Assembly: GCA_020849535.1 (NCBI GenBank)
Contig: JADLGB010000164.1
Span: 1 to 64,000, forward strand
DNA: 64,000 nt
DNA from: Candidatus Hydrogenedentota bacterium
GTDB lineage: Bacteria > Hydrogenedentota > Hydrogenedentia > Hydrogenedentales > SLHB01
Reading direction: 5' to 3'
Part shown: positions 35,407 through 44,167 of the stretch, in pieces
How positions within the stretch are numbered: position 1 is the stretch's first letter
Layout of the letters: each line of letters opens with the position of its first letter
Translations under genes and position numbers: made by a program
The notes under the pieces: model-generated
Told to the model about the DNA's origin: nothing
The model's database searches: none
Seen by the model: the letters and a program-made list of their open reading frames with translations, nothing else

Positions 35407-36768
35407 TTAGCGTTCTTCCGGCTCGCGCTTGGGCAGAAAGACCTTGATACTCTGAGAACTGATCAGCCAGCGGAGGCGCATGAGCATACTCGCAGATAGA
35501 GTAGCGCCGGCTCGCGCGAGGAAACGTCCCTTCTCATCATACACATTCTCCGCGAGCACGAGGCCCGGGGTCGCTTCCGAGAGCGACATCTCCATGACCT
35601 CCTCCTCGGCGGGGCGCGAATAGGCCTCGTTGAGTGAGGCCAACGCCGCGTCGATCAGATCCGGATCGTATACCCTCCCTCTCTCCGCGAGCAGATGCAG
35701 GCGCAGCTCCTCGATCGGATGATCGTAGTCGTTGAACATCAGATGGGTATCGCAACCATCCGCAATCCGGATGATGCGAGACTCCAGGGGAATTTGCCGG
35801 CCCCGCAATTGGCTGGGAAACCCCGAGCCATCGTAATGTTCCGCGTGAGCCTCAACAATTTCCGCCACCCGGTCGGCGCCCCGTATCTCGCTCAACAGCA
35901 TGGCGCCGATAACTGGATACGCCTGAAAGACTTTGCGCTCGGATCCTCCCAGCGCCCAGGGGGCGCGGCTGCGCACGGCGTCCGGCATGCCGAATTGGCC
36001 CACATCGTGCAGCAGAGCTGCAAAGACAAGGTTGCGCTTTTCTTCACGGGACAGACTTACGCGCTCACCGACAAGGGAGGCCATCCGCTCGACGCGGCCC
36101 GCGTGGCTGCCGCCCGCGCCTCCCATCTGGTCGAAGAGATTACTCAACATCCGAAGCGAGCCATGATACCCTTCTTCCAGATCGGTCTTCTGACGTTCGA
36201 GATCGCGAATCGCCGCTTCAAAGGACTTGGTGACGTCGTTGAGTTGGGCTCGCATGCTCTCCGTGGCGCGGCCCAATTCTTCCGTAACACGCGTGGCGGA
36301 ACCCGGGCCCGTGATTCCGGCGGGTTGGGCGGCCCGGCGCTCGAACAATGCCTTGATCTTCGCGGCCATGACGTCGAATGCGAGAGGCTTCTGCATGACG
36401 TCCACCACACCTCGGGCGATCAAGTCGGCAATGAGGCGCGGCTCAACCACCCCGGTCATCACGACTATCATGGGCGGGTCTTTGCCCGCCATGACGTCGG
36501 TGATGAGTTGATGACCGTGTTTCCTTGGCATCCGCAGATCGGTCACCAGGATGTCATAGTGATTCTGGCCGAGCATCTGCTCGGCCACCAGGCCATCCGG
36601 GGCCACCTCGCAGTTGACTCGTTCGCGCTGGAGCGCACGCGACAACAAGGTGCGGAATTCCTGGGAATCATCTACGATCAAGGCGCGGGGCAGTTGTTTC
36701 GGTTCCTTCACTTCCACCTCACTGCAAACAGACGGAGGCGTCACCTTGCCGTCGTATCTGGAATCCAT
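35407..36768 (-). CDS. Response regulator with divergent HD-GYP domain
   Basis: About 453 residues from ATG at 36768; an in-frame TTG at 36828 is the alternative. REC domain at about 25-145: ALIVDDSQEFRTLLSRAL, phospho-acceptor Asp in ILVTDLRMPRKHGHQ, Thr in VVMTGV and Lys in MQKPLAF. After a coiled coil comes an HD-GYP domain: FAALLHDVGQFGMPD keeps the HD pair, but the GK that normally follows is GQ. The usual His-Pro (KTHP) is QAYP, and HHExxDGxGYP reads HAEHYDGSGFP. Several metal-binding positions are thus lost, so c-di-GMP hydrolysis may be weak or absent. It could be the partner of the orphan histidine kinase at 4.5 kb; that is only a guess. Confidence 0.88.
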   Translation of the reverse strand: MDSRYDGKVTPPSVCSEVEVKEPKQLPRALIVDDSQEFRTLLSRALQRERVNCEVAPDGLVAEQMLGQNHYDILVTDLRMPRKHGHQLITDVMAGKDPPMIVVMTGVVEPRLIADLIARGVVDVMQKPLAFDVMAAKIKALFERRAAQPAGITGPGSATRVTEELGRATESMRAQLNDVTKSFEAAIRDLERQKTDLEEGYHGSLRMLSNLFDQMGGAGGSHAGRVERMASLVGERVSLSREEKRNLVFAALLHDVGQFGMPDAVRSRAPWALGGSERKVFQAYPVIGAMLLSEIRGADRVAEIVEAHAEHYDGSGFPSQLRGRQIPLESRIIRIADGCDTHLMFNDYDHPIEELRLHLLAERGRVYDPDLIDAALASLNEAYSRPAEEEVMEMSLSEATPGLVLAENVYDEKGRFLARAGATLSASMLMRLRWLISSQSIKVFLPKREPEER

Positions 36769-36867
36769 GGCACCAGCTTGCAGACTCGACGTAGCTGTTA
36801 CTATAGCCTCGCACAAGGTAATTAGCAAGTGTAGTACAGCGGAACTCCGCGCCGCAAGCCCTCAACC

Positions 36868-39669
36868 TCAGCCTCTGGAAAGGACCGCACCTTCCACGCG
36901 AACCACGGAATCGGGATTCCCGCGTACCACGTGCACCGTTCCGTCATTTCCACTACGCAGTTCCACAAATCCCGCGTCTGGGTTCAAGGTCACGGTCAAG
37001 CCCGCCACGGTCACCTGACTTGTCCTGGCGGTGGCAATTCGGTCTACCTTTCCTTCTCGCAATACGATGTGTCCGAGGATCCCATGGAATCGCGCGCCCG
37101 ACTCCGGCTCCACCATCTCGACCGGGGAGTCTCCGTCCGCTATGAAGACCAAGTCCTTCGCGCCGTCCTTTCGCTCGATCTTCAGTACAACACATCCCTC
37201 CGGCAAGGGCGCGCCCTCAGGAGTAGTCGCCGCGGCGCGGGTCACCGTACGAACGTTGGGTTCTCCTTCGTAAGGATCGATCGTGCTCACGAATGTGGAT
37301 GCGAGCGGGGCCTGCTGGGCGGTCCGGCGCACCATGACGCGTGGTATCCACCGCGACTCCGAGCCGTATTGTCCAATATCCACCCAACCTTCCGCGAGAC
37401 TTGCCTCGGCGTCTTCCGTGAGATCGGTATAGCGCAGGCGGACCTTCTTCTCGTCGGGCAAGTACCCGTAGGCATCCTCCAGTTCCCAGTCGACCGACCA
37501 GCCGGGCGCGGGCCGCGGGTCGCTGCGGAAAGCCCGCATCTGAGTGCTATCGCTGTACGGCGGCGCTTCTTGAAGGTTCAATCCCTGCGGCGTGACTGCT
37601 CCAAACGACGAATGAAAGAACTTGGCATGATCGAGACCGCCCACCACGCGAAAGTGGTCCACGACGTAGAAGTCTGTGTCGTTCACGTCTACCAGAATCG
37701 CCGTGCGTTGATAGGCCTCGCCGCCCACGAGGGCAGGGGCGTTGGCGCGCACGGCACGGAAGCGCTCGCCGTCCGCCCACAGCGTCGTCTGGCCGGCGCC
37801 GTTGGCCTGGTTCTTTCCATCGACCACGACGGTCGCGTGCGCCGCCGTCATCGTGTACCACACAGCCCGAGGCGCGCCCCACCCGCCGTAGCCGACGGGC
37901 GGATACCCAAAGTCAGGAATGAGATCCAACCTCTTTGCGAACAGGCCGAGGTTCATGCCGTCGGCATGGCCGTGGCCCCCGCCCGCATCATAGTCGAGCC
38001 AAAGCGCGCGACGGTGTTCGGCTTCGCCGCTGCGAAGGATGGCCAAGTGCCATTCTTGTTTGTTCACGCTCGCGAGTTTCGGAGTGGGGCCTTGCTCGTC
38101 AATCACGGTTTGCACTGCGCTCTGGAATGCGGCGGGATCTTCCGCAAACAGGTCGTATGGCAAGCCTTCCACTGACGACCCGTTGGCCTGATACAGCACC
38201 TGAACCAGTCCGGGATCGGCGGTGAGCCTGGACACATCCATCAAGAATGTAAACATAGACGGCTCTACCCCCGGATTCTTGGTGAACGACAAGCCTGCAT
38301 AATTTGGATCTTTACGCGCGAAAGTCCCCGTGTCTCCTGTGCGCGGATACCAGGATTCCATGCACCAGGTGTCCAGGTGGAAGCGATAGGTGCTGCGCAA
38401 GGCGGGGCAGCGCTCGAACATCGTGGCCAGTAGATTGGGTTCCAGCCGTGCCATCTGGGACAGGATCTCAGCAAGCGCGCGCGGCGCGATGGTCGTATAG
38501 CCCGCCATGCCTTTCTCACCGCTGACGCCGTCCACAGCCGTAGCCTTCTCGACGATTCCGTCCGCGAGGCCGAGCACTTCATCGCGGTTTCCCGGCCATC
38601 CCAGAACGGTCTTGATCACGAGCAGCGCGATGTCGGTGCGTGGGTAGTTGGACTCGATACGCTCGCGATGATTCAGTGTATCGACGAAGATGCCGGTTTC
38701 GATGTTGCGCTGGATGTCCGCCCACGAGGTCTTCGGGTTGGACAGTTGGTAAGCGCGGGCCTTCTCCGAGAGGTAGGCGGTCAACGCCGCTTCCTGAGCC
38801 TTGGCCCCGTCGAAGATGCGGTCATAGGCGAGCGCAAGATTGCGCACTTCTTCGCACGCGTCGTGCCACGTCGAGATTTGGCCGCGCGTGCCTTGGGTCG
38901 TTTCGTAAACGAGCCCGCCCTGGGTGTGGAAATCGAAGGTGGGAAAGATGTCCGCCACGCGGTCCAGCATGATGGCCGCCTTGTACGCATACCGTGAATC
39001 GCCGGTGACTGCGTAGGCGGCGCTCAAGTTCTCGATCCCCGCGTGCACCCATTTCTTCCATTGAGCGTAAATCACATAGGCGCCGATGAAGCGCCAGCGA
39101 TGGCCGTCGGCCTCGTATCCGGTGCCGTCATCGACTCCAAACATATGCAGCGGGTCGGCGGGGTCGGGGTGTTCCGCGTTGAAGAGGAGTGATCGATCCG
39201 CTCGCTCAGGCTGAAACACGCCATGCTCATCGTAGCCCGAGCGGTGAAACGCCTCGAAATCGTTTGTAGGGAACAGGGCCTTGCAGTGCGGACACCGCAC
39301 CTTCCACGGAAACGCGAACGGGTCCATCTCCCATGTGTACATGCGCACGTCAGCTTTGCACGCCGGGCAATAGCCGTCGGACCACACCATCCACGTGCGC
39401 GGGATATTCGGTCCGAACATCGCGTTCCACAGGGTGTCGTCTGGTAATTCCAGCCACGGTTCCGCGTTCGCGACCACGTCGCGCTGCATGGCCTGCGCCC
39501 AATCCTGGGCCGACGCATTGGCTGTTGCACGCGCGATGAGGTCAGGCGCGTAGAACACGCTCTGTGTCTTCACGGGTGCGGCGGAAGTATCTTGAGACAA
39601 CGCAGCGTTGCCAAGGGTGAGGAAACTCAGGACACACACAATCGCTTGAGTCTTCACAATAGGAAACAC
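36868..39669 (-). CDS. Secreted heparinase II/III-family polysaccharide lyase
   Basis: About 933 residues from GTG at 39669 (GGAAGG 7 bases upstream), signal peptide AIVCVLSFLTLGNAALSQ. Near 85-125 there are two Cys pairs, CPAC and CPHC, likely a structural zinc site found in this subgroup. The alpha/alpha toroid region follows (YRFHLDTWCMESWYPRTGD). Then comes the heparinase II/III core with DYDAGGGHGHADGMNLGLF and a C-terminal beta-sandwich (FYVVDHFRVVGG). These enzymes cleave acidic polysaccharides by beta-elimination. It follows a sugar epimerase-like gene by 56 bases, likely one transcript. Confidence 0.88.
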   Translation of the reverse strand: MFPIVKTQAIVCVLSFLTLGNAALSQDTSAAPVKTQSVFYAPDLIARATANASAQDWAQAMQRDVVANAEPWLELPDDTLWNAMFGPNIPRTWMVWSDGYCPACKADVRMYTWEMDPFAFPWKVRCPHCKALFPTNDFEAFHRSGYDEHGVFQPERADRSLLFNAEHPDPADPLHMFGVDDGTGYEADGHRWRFIGAYVIYAQWKKWVHAGIENLSAAYAVTGDSRYAYKAAIMLDRVADIFPTFDFHTQGGLVYETTQGTRGQISTWHDACEEVRNLALAYDRIFDGAKAQEAALTAYLSEKARAYQLSNPKTSWADIQRNIETGIFVDTLNHRERIESNYPRTDIALLVIKTVLGWPGNRDEVLGLADGIVEKATAVDGVSGEKGMAGYTTIAPRALAEILSQMARLEPNLLATMFERCPALRSTYRFHLDTWCMESWYPRTGDTGTFARKDPNYAGLSFTKNPGVEPSMFTFLMDVSRLTADPGLVQVLYQANGSSVEGLPYDLFAEDPAAFQSAVQTVIDEQGPTPKLASVNKQEWHLAILRSGEAEHRRALWLDYDAGGGHGHADGMNLGLFAKRLDLIPDFGYPPVGYGGWGAPRAVWYTMTAAHATVVVDGKNQANGAGQTTLWADGERFRAVRANAPALVGGEAYQRTAILVDVNDTDFYVVDHFRVVGGLDHAKFFHSSFGAVTPQGLNLQEAPPYSDSTQMRAFRSDPRPAPGWSVDWELEDAYGYLPDEKKVRLRYTDLTEDAEASLAEGWVDIGQYGSESRWIPRVMVRRTAQQAPLASTFVSTIDPYEGEPNVRTVTRAAATTPEGAPLPEGCVVLKIERKDGAKDLVFIADGDSPVEMVEPESGARFHGILGHIVLREGKVDRIATARTSQVTVAGLTVTLNPDAGFVELRSGNDGTVHVVRGNPDSVVRVEGAVLSRG

Positions 39670-39725
39670 GAAACGCCCTTCCTTCGGGGACGTGACGTCC
39701 CTGGTTTGCTTGCACGCGGCAAGCC

Positions 39726-40550
39726 TCAGCAATGGGTCAAGTACGCGCCCTTGATTCTGTCCACCAGCTCTGTTTGATCGCCCGACCAGAACTCTGACGA
39801 GAAGATCTCCACTTCAATGGGTCCTTCGTAGCCGGTGGCTTCCACCCAGCCTCGAATCTGGCGGATCTTGATACATCCTTCGCCCATCAGGCCGCGGTCG
39901 TTGAGCAGGTCGCGGGTGGGGGTGCGCCAGTCGCACACGTGAAACGAGAAGATGTTCTTGCCCGCCCGGCGAATCTCGCGTTCCAGGTGTGGGTCCCACC
40001 ACAGATGATACACATCCACTGTGACGCCGACCCAGGGACTGGCCAGCGTGGCCGCCATGTCGTTGGCCTGTTCGAGCGTATTGACGGCGGATCGGTCGTC
40101 TGCGTACATGGGATGGAGCGGCTCGATTGCGAGTCGCACTCCGGCCGCCTCCGCGTGCGGAAGCACCGCCGCGATCCCCTCCGTAATCTGCTTTCGACTT
40201 TCCTCCAGTGAGAACTTGGGGATCGCGCCGCACACCAGCACGACGAGAGGCGCGCCAATCATGGCGGCCTCATCGATCGCGCGCATGTTATCCTCGATGT
40301 TCGCCTGCCTCCCGGTGGCCGTTTCCGCAGGAAAGAAACCGCCCCGGCACAAACTGACCACGCGGAGCCCCGACCCTTGCAGGATCTTTGCAGCCTCCGC
40401 GGGACCGCCCGGATCCAGATGTTGACGCCACACCGTTACGCCGGGCACGCCCGCCTTCGTGTAGCCATCAACCGACTCGCGCAGCGACCAGGGTTTCGTA
40501 GTCATCGTATGGATGCAGAGACGCGAGTAATCGGTGAGCGGCGCGGTCAT
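39726..40550 (-). CDS. Sugar phosphate isomerase/epimerase-family TIM-barrel protein
   Basis: About 274 residues from ATG at 40550 (AAGGAGG 7 bases upstream). The fold is the AP-endonuclease-2/xylose-isomerase-like TIM barrel: GVTVWRQHLDPGG, LAIEPLHPMYADDRS (metal-ligand Glu), VGVTVDVYHLWWDP (Asp/His ligands), HVCDWRTPTRD, GPIEVEIFSSEFW (Glu). These are the usual divalent-metal ligands of inosose dehydratase- and tagatose-epimerase-like enzymes. Lack of a signal places it in the cytoplasm. It precedes the secreted heparinase, so it may act on its product. Confidence 0.88.
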   Translation of the reverse strand: MTAPLTDYSRLCIHTMTTKPWSLRESVDGYTKAGVPGVTVWRQHLDPGGPAEAAKILQGSGLRVVSLCRGGFFPAETATGRQANIEDNMRAIDEAAMIGAPLVVLVCGAIPKFSLEESRKQITEGIAAVLPHAEAAGVRLAIEPLHPMYADDRSAVNTLEQANDMAATLASPWVGVTVDVYHLWWDPHLEREIRRAGKNIFSFHVCDWRTPTRDLLNDRGLMGEGCIKIRQIRGWVEATGYEGPIEVEIFSSEFWSGDQTELVDRIKGAYLTHC

Positions 40551-40804
40551 GGCGTGTCCTCCTTCTGTACTTCCCGTGACGCGTGCAGTGTACCGAAACC
40601 GGCAGAGACAATTCCCCCCAGCGAGCAAGAGCAGAAATGGCACGCCGACGATTCCCGACGGACCTCAGGGCACGGGCGTTTTGACCGTGAGGTGGCATGG
40701 GCATCCCTGCCCATGGTCTTCAATTTACATAAACGCAGAGACGCGAAGCTCACAGAGCAACGCAAAGAAGCAAGAGGACAACATTCCCTTACGGCCTCGC
40801 TCGC

Positions 40805-42025
40805 CTATCCGCCGGGTGTCTTGCGAATGAGCGCCGAGATCTTGGCAACTTCCTGCCGCGTGTCAAACTCGCGTTCAATCTTCGCGCGGCCCGCGGCGCC
40901 CATGCGGTTGCGCAAATCAGGATTGTCGAGGAGCGTGCGCATGCGATCCGCGAGACTCGCCGCGTCACCCGGAGGCACGAGAAAACCCGAGACGCCATCG
41001 TCGACGAGTTCCGGGATTCCGGCGATTCGCGTTGCCACGACGGGTAACCCAGAGGCCATAGCCTCCATCAACACCGCGGGAACACCTTCCGCGAAGCTCG
41101 CCATCACGAACACATCGGCCTGGAGCAATCGCTCCTTGATGGCATCGAGCGATAGGTAGCCTGTGATTTCGACGCAGTCCCGTAGTCCCAGCTCCGCCGC
41201 ACGCGACACGATCCAGTCCCGATCCGGCCCGTCTCCTACGAGAACGAGGCGCACACCAGGATTCGATTCGCGCAGCTTGGCCACGGCCTCCAGCAGTACG
41301 GGGATTCCCTTCGCAGCCGTGAGTCGTCCGATGAAGATGAGTTCTTTGCCAGCGCCTTCGTGATGCTTTTGCGTGAAGGACTCCGGTTCGACGCCGCAGT
41401 GCACGACGTGCAGATGATCCCAGCGCTCCGGGCCGGTCCACAGCATGGCCTGGCTACGGCAGAAATGGCTGATGCAACACACGAAAGCCGCCCGCGCCAG
41501 TTTCGCGTCGAGACGCCAGCGATAGGGCTCGAAGAAGATCCCAGGTCCATGCAACGTGAAACTGAACGTGAATCCGCCGAGTTCGGCCGCCAGCATGGCG
41601 ACGGTACAACTCGAGTCGCCGAGGTGATTGTGCAAGTGCGTCAGGCCTTGACGGCGCATGAGATCCGCGACGAGGCCTGCTTCGAGGAAGTAGGCGAGCT
41701 GGTAGAGGAATCCTTTCCTCCCCGGAGGGCGGGTCTTCATCGCCAACGCGAATGCGCGTAGGTAGCGGGCCGGAGAGCCGAACTTCAGACGCCCATGAGC
41801 AGCGGCCAGTCGGCACACGGAACACGGCAGCAACACGTGCGTCGTCTTCTTTTCTTCCCGCTGCTGCGGGCTCACGCAATCCTCTTCTGGGATACCGCGA
41901 ACGCTGATCGTCTCCACGTGGATGCCGGCTGCCCTCAGGGCCGCGACCTCCCGGTAGATGAAGGCAAAAGGCGAAATCCGCAGATACTCCCCTGTCATGT
42001 AGGCTATACGCAATCCATCGTTCAT
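40805..42025 (-). CDS. Family 4 glycosyltransferase
   Basis: About 406 residues starting MNDGLRIAYMTGEYLR. GT-B fold: HNHLGDSSCTVAMLAAELGG in the N-terminal domain, then ELIFIGRLTAAKGIPVLLEA, VRLVLVGDGPDRDWI and the donor-binding E-x7-E block FAEGVPAVLMEAMASGLPVV near residue 325. It is the last gene of a four-gene glycan-assembly operon; its ATG overlaps the stop of the SDR gene by 4 bases (ATGA). The probable product is a sugar residue added to an exported polysaccharide or glycolipid, from a nucleotide-sugar donor. Readings that extend it upstream run through the SDR gene and are unlikely. Confidence 0.92.
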   Translation of the reverse strand: MNDGLRIAYMTGEYLRISPFAFIYREVAALRAAGIHVETISVRGIPEEDCVSPQQREEKKTTHVLLPCSVCRLAAAHGRLKFGSPARYLRAFALAMKTRPPGRKGFLYQLAYFLEAGLVADLMRRQGLTHLHNHLGDSSCTVAMLAAELGGFTFSFTLHGPGIFFEPYRWRLDAKLARAAFVCCISHFCRSQAMLWTGPERWDHLHVVHCGVEPESFTQKHHEGAGKELIFIGRLTAAKGIPVLLEAVAKLRESNPGVRLVLVGDGPDRDWIVSRAAELGLRDCVEITGYLSLDAIKERLLQADVFVMASFAEGVPAVLMEAMASGLPVVATRIAGIPELVDDGVSGFLVPPGDAASLADRMRTLLDNPDLRNRMGAAGRAKIEREFDTRQEVAKISALIRKTPGG

Positions 42026-43044
42026 AGCTGCGATCCCGTGCTGCGGTCCAGGGCCTCGTCCAATGAGTAGCGCGGCGTCCACCCCAGGGTTTCGCGGAGC
42101 AGTCTGTTCGTATAGCGGAGTGGTTTGCACCGCGCGTGCATGCGCGCCGGCACCAGGATGCTGGGGAGTTTTCCTTCGCCTTTGAAGAACATCCGGTTTG
42201 CAATCCACGCGCCGCGGCACACCACGCGCATGAGCGTCCACGGCACTGGAATCACCCTTGGCCTCGGCGAAATTTTGCGCCGCAGCATCCCAATGTACCT
42301 GCGGTGGGACGGGCAATGATCGTCCACGATGTTAAATGTCTTGCCGATGGCCTCCTCTTTTTCCGCGCACAAGAGAATGGCATCCGCGCAGTTTTCGACA
42401 TACGTCAGCGGGACTTTGGCCCAGGCCCCGATGCGGATCCACGTCCGCTCTCCTAACTCCACGCCGAGACAGGCAGTCCACAGGCGATCCTTGCCGTAGA
42501 TCACACCCGGACGCACCACCGTGAGAGCCCACCCTTCGCGCTCCGCAACCTCACGGACGAGCCGTTCCTGAAGGGTCTTCGTCAGGCAATAGTCGTCCCG
42601 TTCGTCAATGCGCGTTTCCAGCGGCGAGGTCTCACTCAGGGTGGTATGGCTCCATTTGTCGAGGTATGCATACACGGAAAACGAGCTGACCGCGATGAGC
42701 CTCTTGATACCCGCGCCCTGCATCGCCGTCAGCAGATTCTCCGTACCCACGACAGTCCCCGAGAGTTGTGTGTACAACTCCCCACCCACCGCTGCCGCAA
42801 TATGAATCATCGTATCGCAGTCACTGATGGCTTCCGCGAGGTCCTCCGGTTGCCGCAAGTCTGTGCGAACGACGCGCACGGCGAAGTGGTCGCGCCATTT
42901 CAGGCCTGAAATGTCCGCTGCCGGACGCACGAGCGCCCGTACCTCATGCCCGCGCGCCAGCGCTTCCGCGACCACGTGGCGTCCCAGAAATCCACTGGCG
43001 CCGGTGACACAGAGCCGCGCGGCAGGTGACGTGACTCCCCCCAC
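42022..43044 (-). CDS. NAD-dependent epimerase/dehydratase (extended SDR)
   Basis: A 340-residue protein with the extended-SDR pattern: CVTGASGFLGRHVVAEAL, SSFSVYAY, the YxxxK of DYCLTKTLQERL, VVRPGVIYG, TYVENCADAIL. It starts at a GTG that shares one base with the stop of the upstream oxidoreductase gene (TAGTG), and its own end overlaps the GT4 start by 4 bases. It probably changes a nucleotide-sugar or polyprenyl-linked sugar for the GT4 enzyme. Confidence 0.9.
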   Translation of the reverse strand: MGGVTSPAARLCVTGASGFLGRHVVAEALARGHEVRALVRPAADISGLKWRDHFAVRVVRTDLRQPEDLAEAISDCDTMIHIAAAVGGELYTQLSGTVVGTENLLTAMQGAGIKRLIAVSSFSVYAYLDKWSHTTLSETSPLETRIDERDDYCLTKTLQERLVREVAEREGWALTVVRPGVIYGKDRLWTACLGVELGERTWIRIGAWAKVPLTYVENCADAILLCAEKEEAIGKTFNIVDDHCPSHRRYIGMLRRKISPRPRVIPVPWTLMRVVCRGAWIANRMFFKGEGKLPSILVPARMHARCKPLRYTNRLLRETLGWTPRYSLDEALDRSTGSQL

Positions 43045-44120
43045 TAGATTTGATTCTCCTCGGCCAGCAGCGCGTCCATGAGCCGCATTGTGCGGTCCAT
43101 GTCCTCATACGTGACAGGAACGGGTGCTCCGGTGCGTAAGGCCTGGTACGTCTCCTCGAGAAATGTCTGTATGCCCTCCAGCGGCGTCTTGCGTCTCACC
43201 TTATTCAGGAAACCCGTTACGCTGGCCCTGGCGAGCGCGATGCCATTCACCCATTGGTTGACCAATGGCGTCAACTGCCTTCCCCCGGGCCGGGGCACGA
43301 GCACCTTCATGTAGGGCTGAAACAGGTCCGTCTCGACCGTCCCCTTCGAGCCGCGCACGATCAGCGTGAAGCAGTCCGGCCACTCGTGGCTGGCAAATCG
43401 CAGCCGCGCGTGGACGCCCCCGCCGATGACCAGCGCATCGCACGCGTCAAATTTGAACTGTGGATGCTCGCTGTGCTTGGACCACTTGACCGCGAACTCA
43501 TCTGCCGAAGGCAGGAAGCGTAGTGCCAAATAACAGAGGTGGGGGAGAAGGTCATGCAGAATTCCCGCCGGCAGGTTCTGGCAAGGATTTGGCACGTTCC
43601 GGTCGGCCAAGCCCGTGTCCGCTTCCGTGATGTTGAGCGTCATCCGGATGTCCACTTCCCGCACGTCGCCCAGTCGATCCGCATTGTGCATGGCCTCGAT
43701 GGCCCGAACCTGCTCGTTGAACCGGTAGTTGTGGTCCTCGGTCAGCACGCGCTTCTGCCACTGGGCCATGGCCGCGAGCATGCGAAACTCTTCGTTGGTC
43801 GTGGCGATGGGCTTCTCAACGATCACATGCGTTCTCGCCTTCAAACAGTCCGCTGCGATCTTGCAGTGCGTACTGGGGGGCGTGAGCACATGGACCACGT
43901 CAAGGTGTTCGCACTGCAGCATCTCCTCGTGGTCCGTATAAGATTTGTCCGCGCCGTAGCGCGTGGCGCTGAACCGCGCCAGGGATTCGGACAAGTCACA
44001 CACCGCCGCCAAGTGCGCGGCCGTGCTGCGCTTCAGGAAACGTAAGTGCTCCGCCGAAATCTGCCCGGCCCCGATCACGGCCGCCCGAAGCGTTGCGGGT
44101 TCTATGCCTGTCGCCACCAT
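43044..44120 (-). CDS. Gfo/Idh/MocA-family oxidoreductase of the glycan operon
   Basis: About 358 residues from ATG at 44120 (AAGGA 4 bases upstream). AAVIGAGQISAEHLRFL is the nucleotide loop and HVIVEKPIATTNEEFR the EKP motif near residue 100. ILHDLLPHLCYLALRFL resembles the substrate region of WlbA/glucosamine-type enzymes but is divergent. Unlike the copies at 12-15 kb it sits within a biosynthetic cluster, so it likely makes a modified nucleotide sugar. The same frame extends much further upstream, but that stretch is antisense-frame noise inside the GT2 gene. Confidence 0.9.
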   Translation of the reverse strand: MVATGIEPATLRAAVIGAGQISAEHLRFLKRSTAAHLAAVCDLSESLARFSATRYGADKSYTDHEEMLQCEHLDVVHVLTPPSTHCKIAADCLKARTHVIVEKPIATTNEEFRMLAAMAQWQKRVLTEDHNYRFNEQVRAIEAMHNADRLGDVREVDIRMTLNITEADTGLADRNVPNPCQNLPAGILHDLLPHLCYLALRFLPSADEFAVKWSKHSEHPQFKFDACDALVIGGGVHARLRFASHEWPDCFTLIVRGSKGTVETDLFQPYMKVLVPRPGGRQLTPLVNQWVNGIALARASVTGFLNKVRRKTPLEGIQTFLEETYQALRTGAPVPVTYEDMDRTMRLMDALLAEENQI

Positions 44121-44167
44121 ACGGTCCTTCACCCGGGAATCGCCTTGGTCCAGGGCTCGCGCCCGGC

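Noticed and set aside
41454..42316. Upstream extension of the GT4 frame to 42316
   Set aside because: It lies inside the SDR gene in another frame; the ATGA overlap at 42022-42025 and the typical N-terminus mark the start at 42025.
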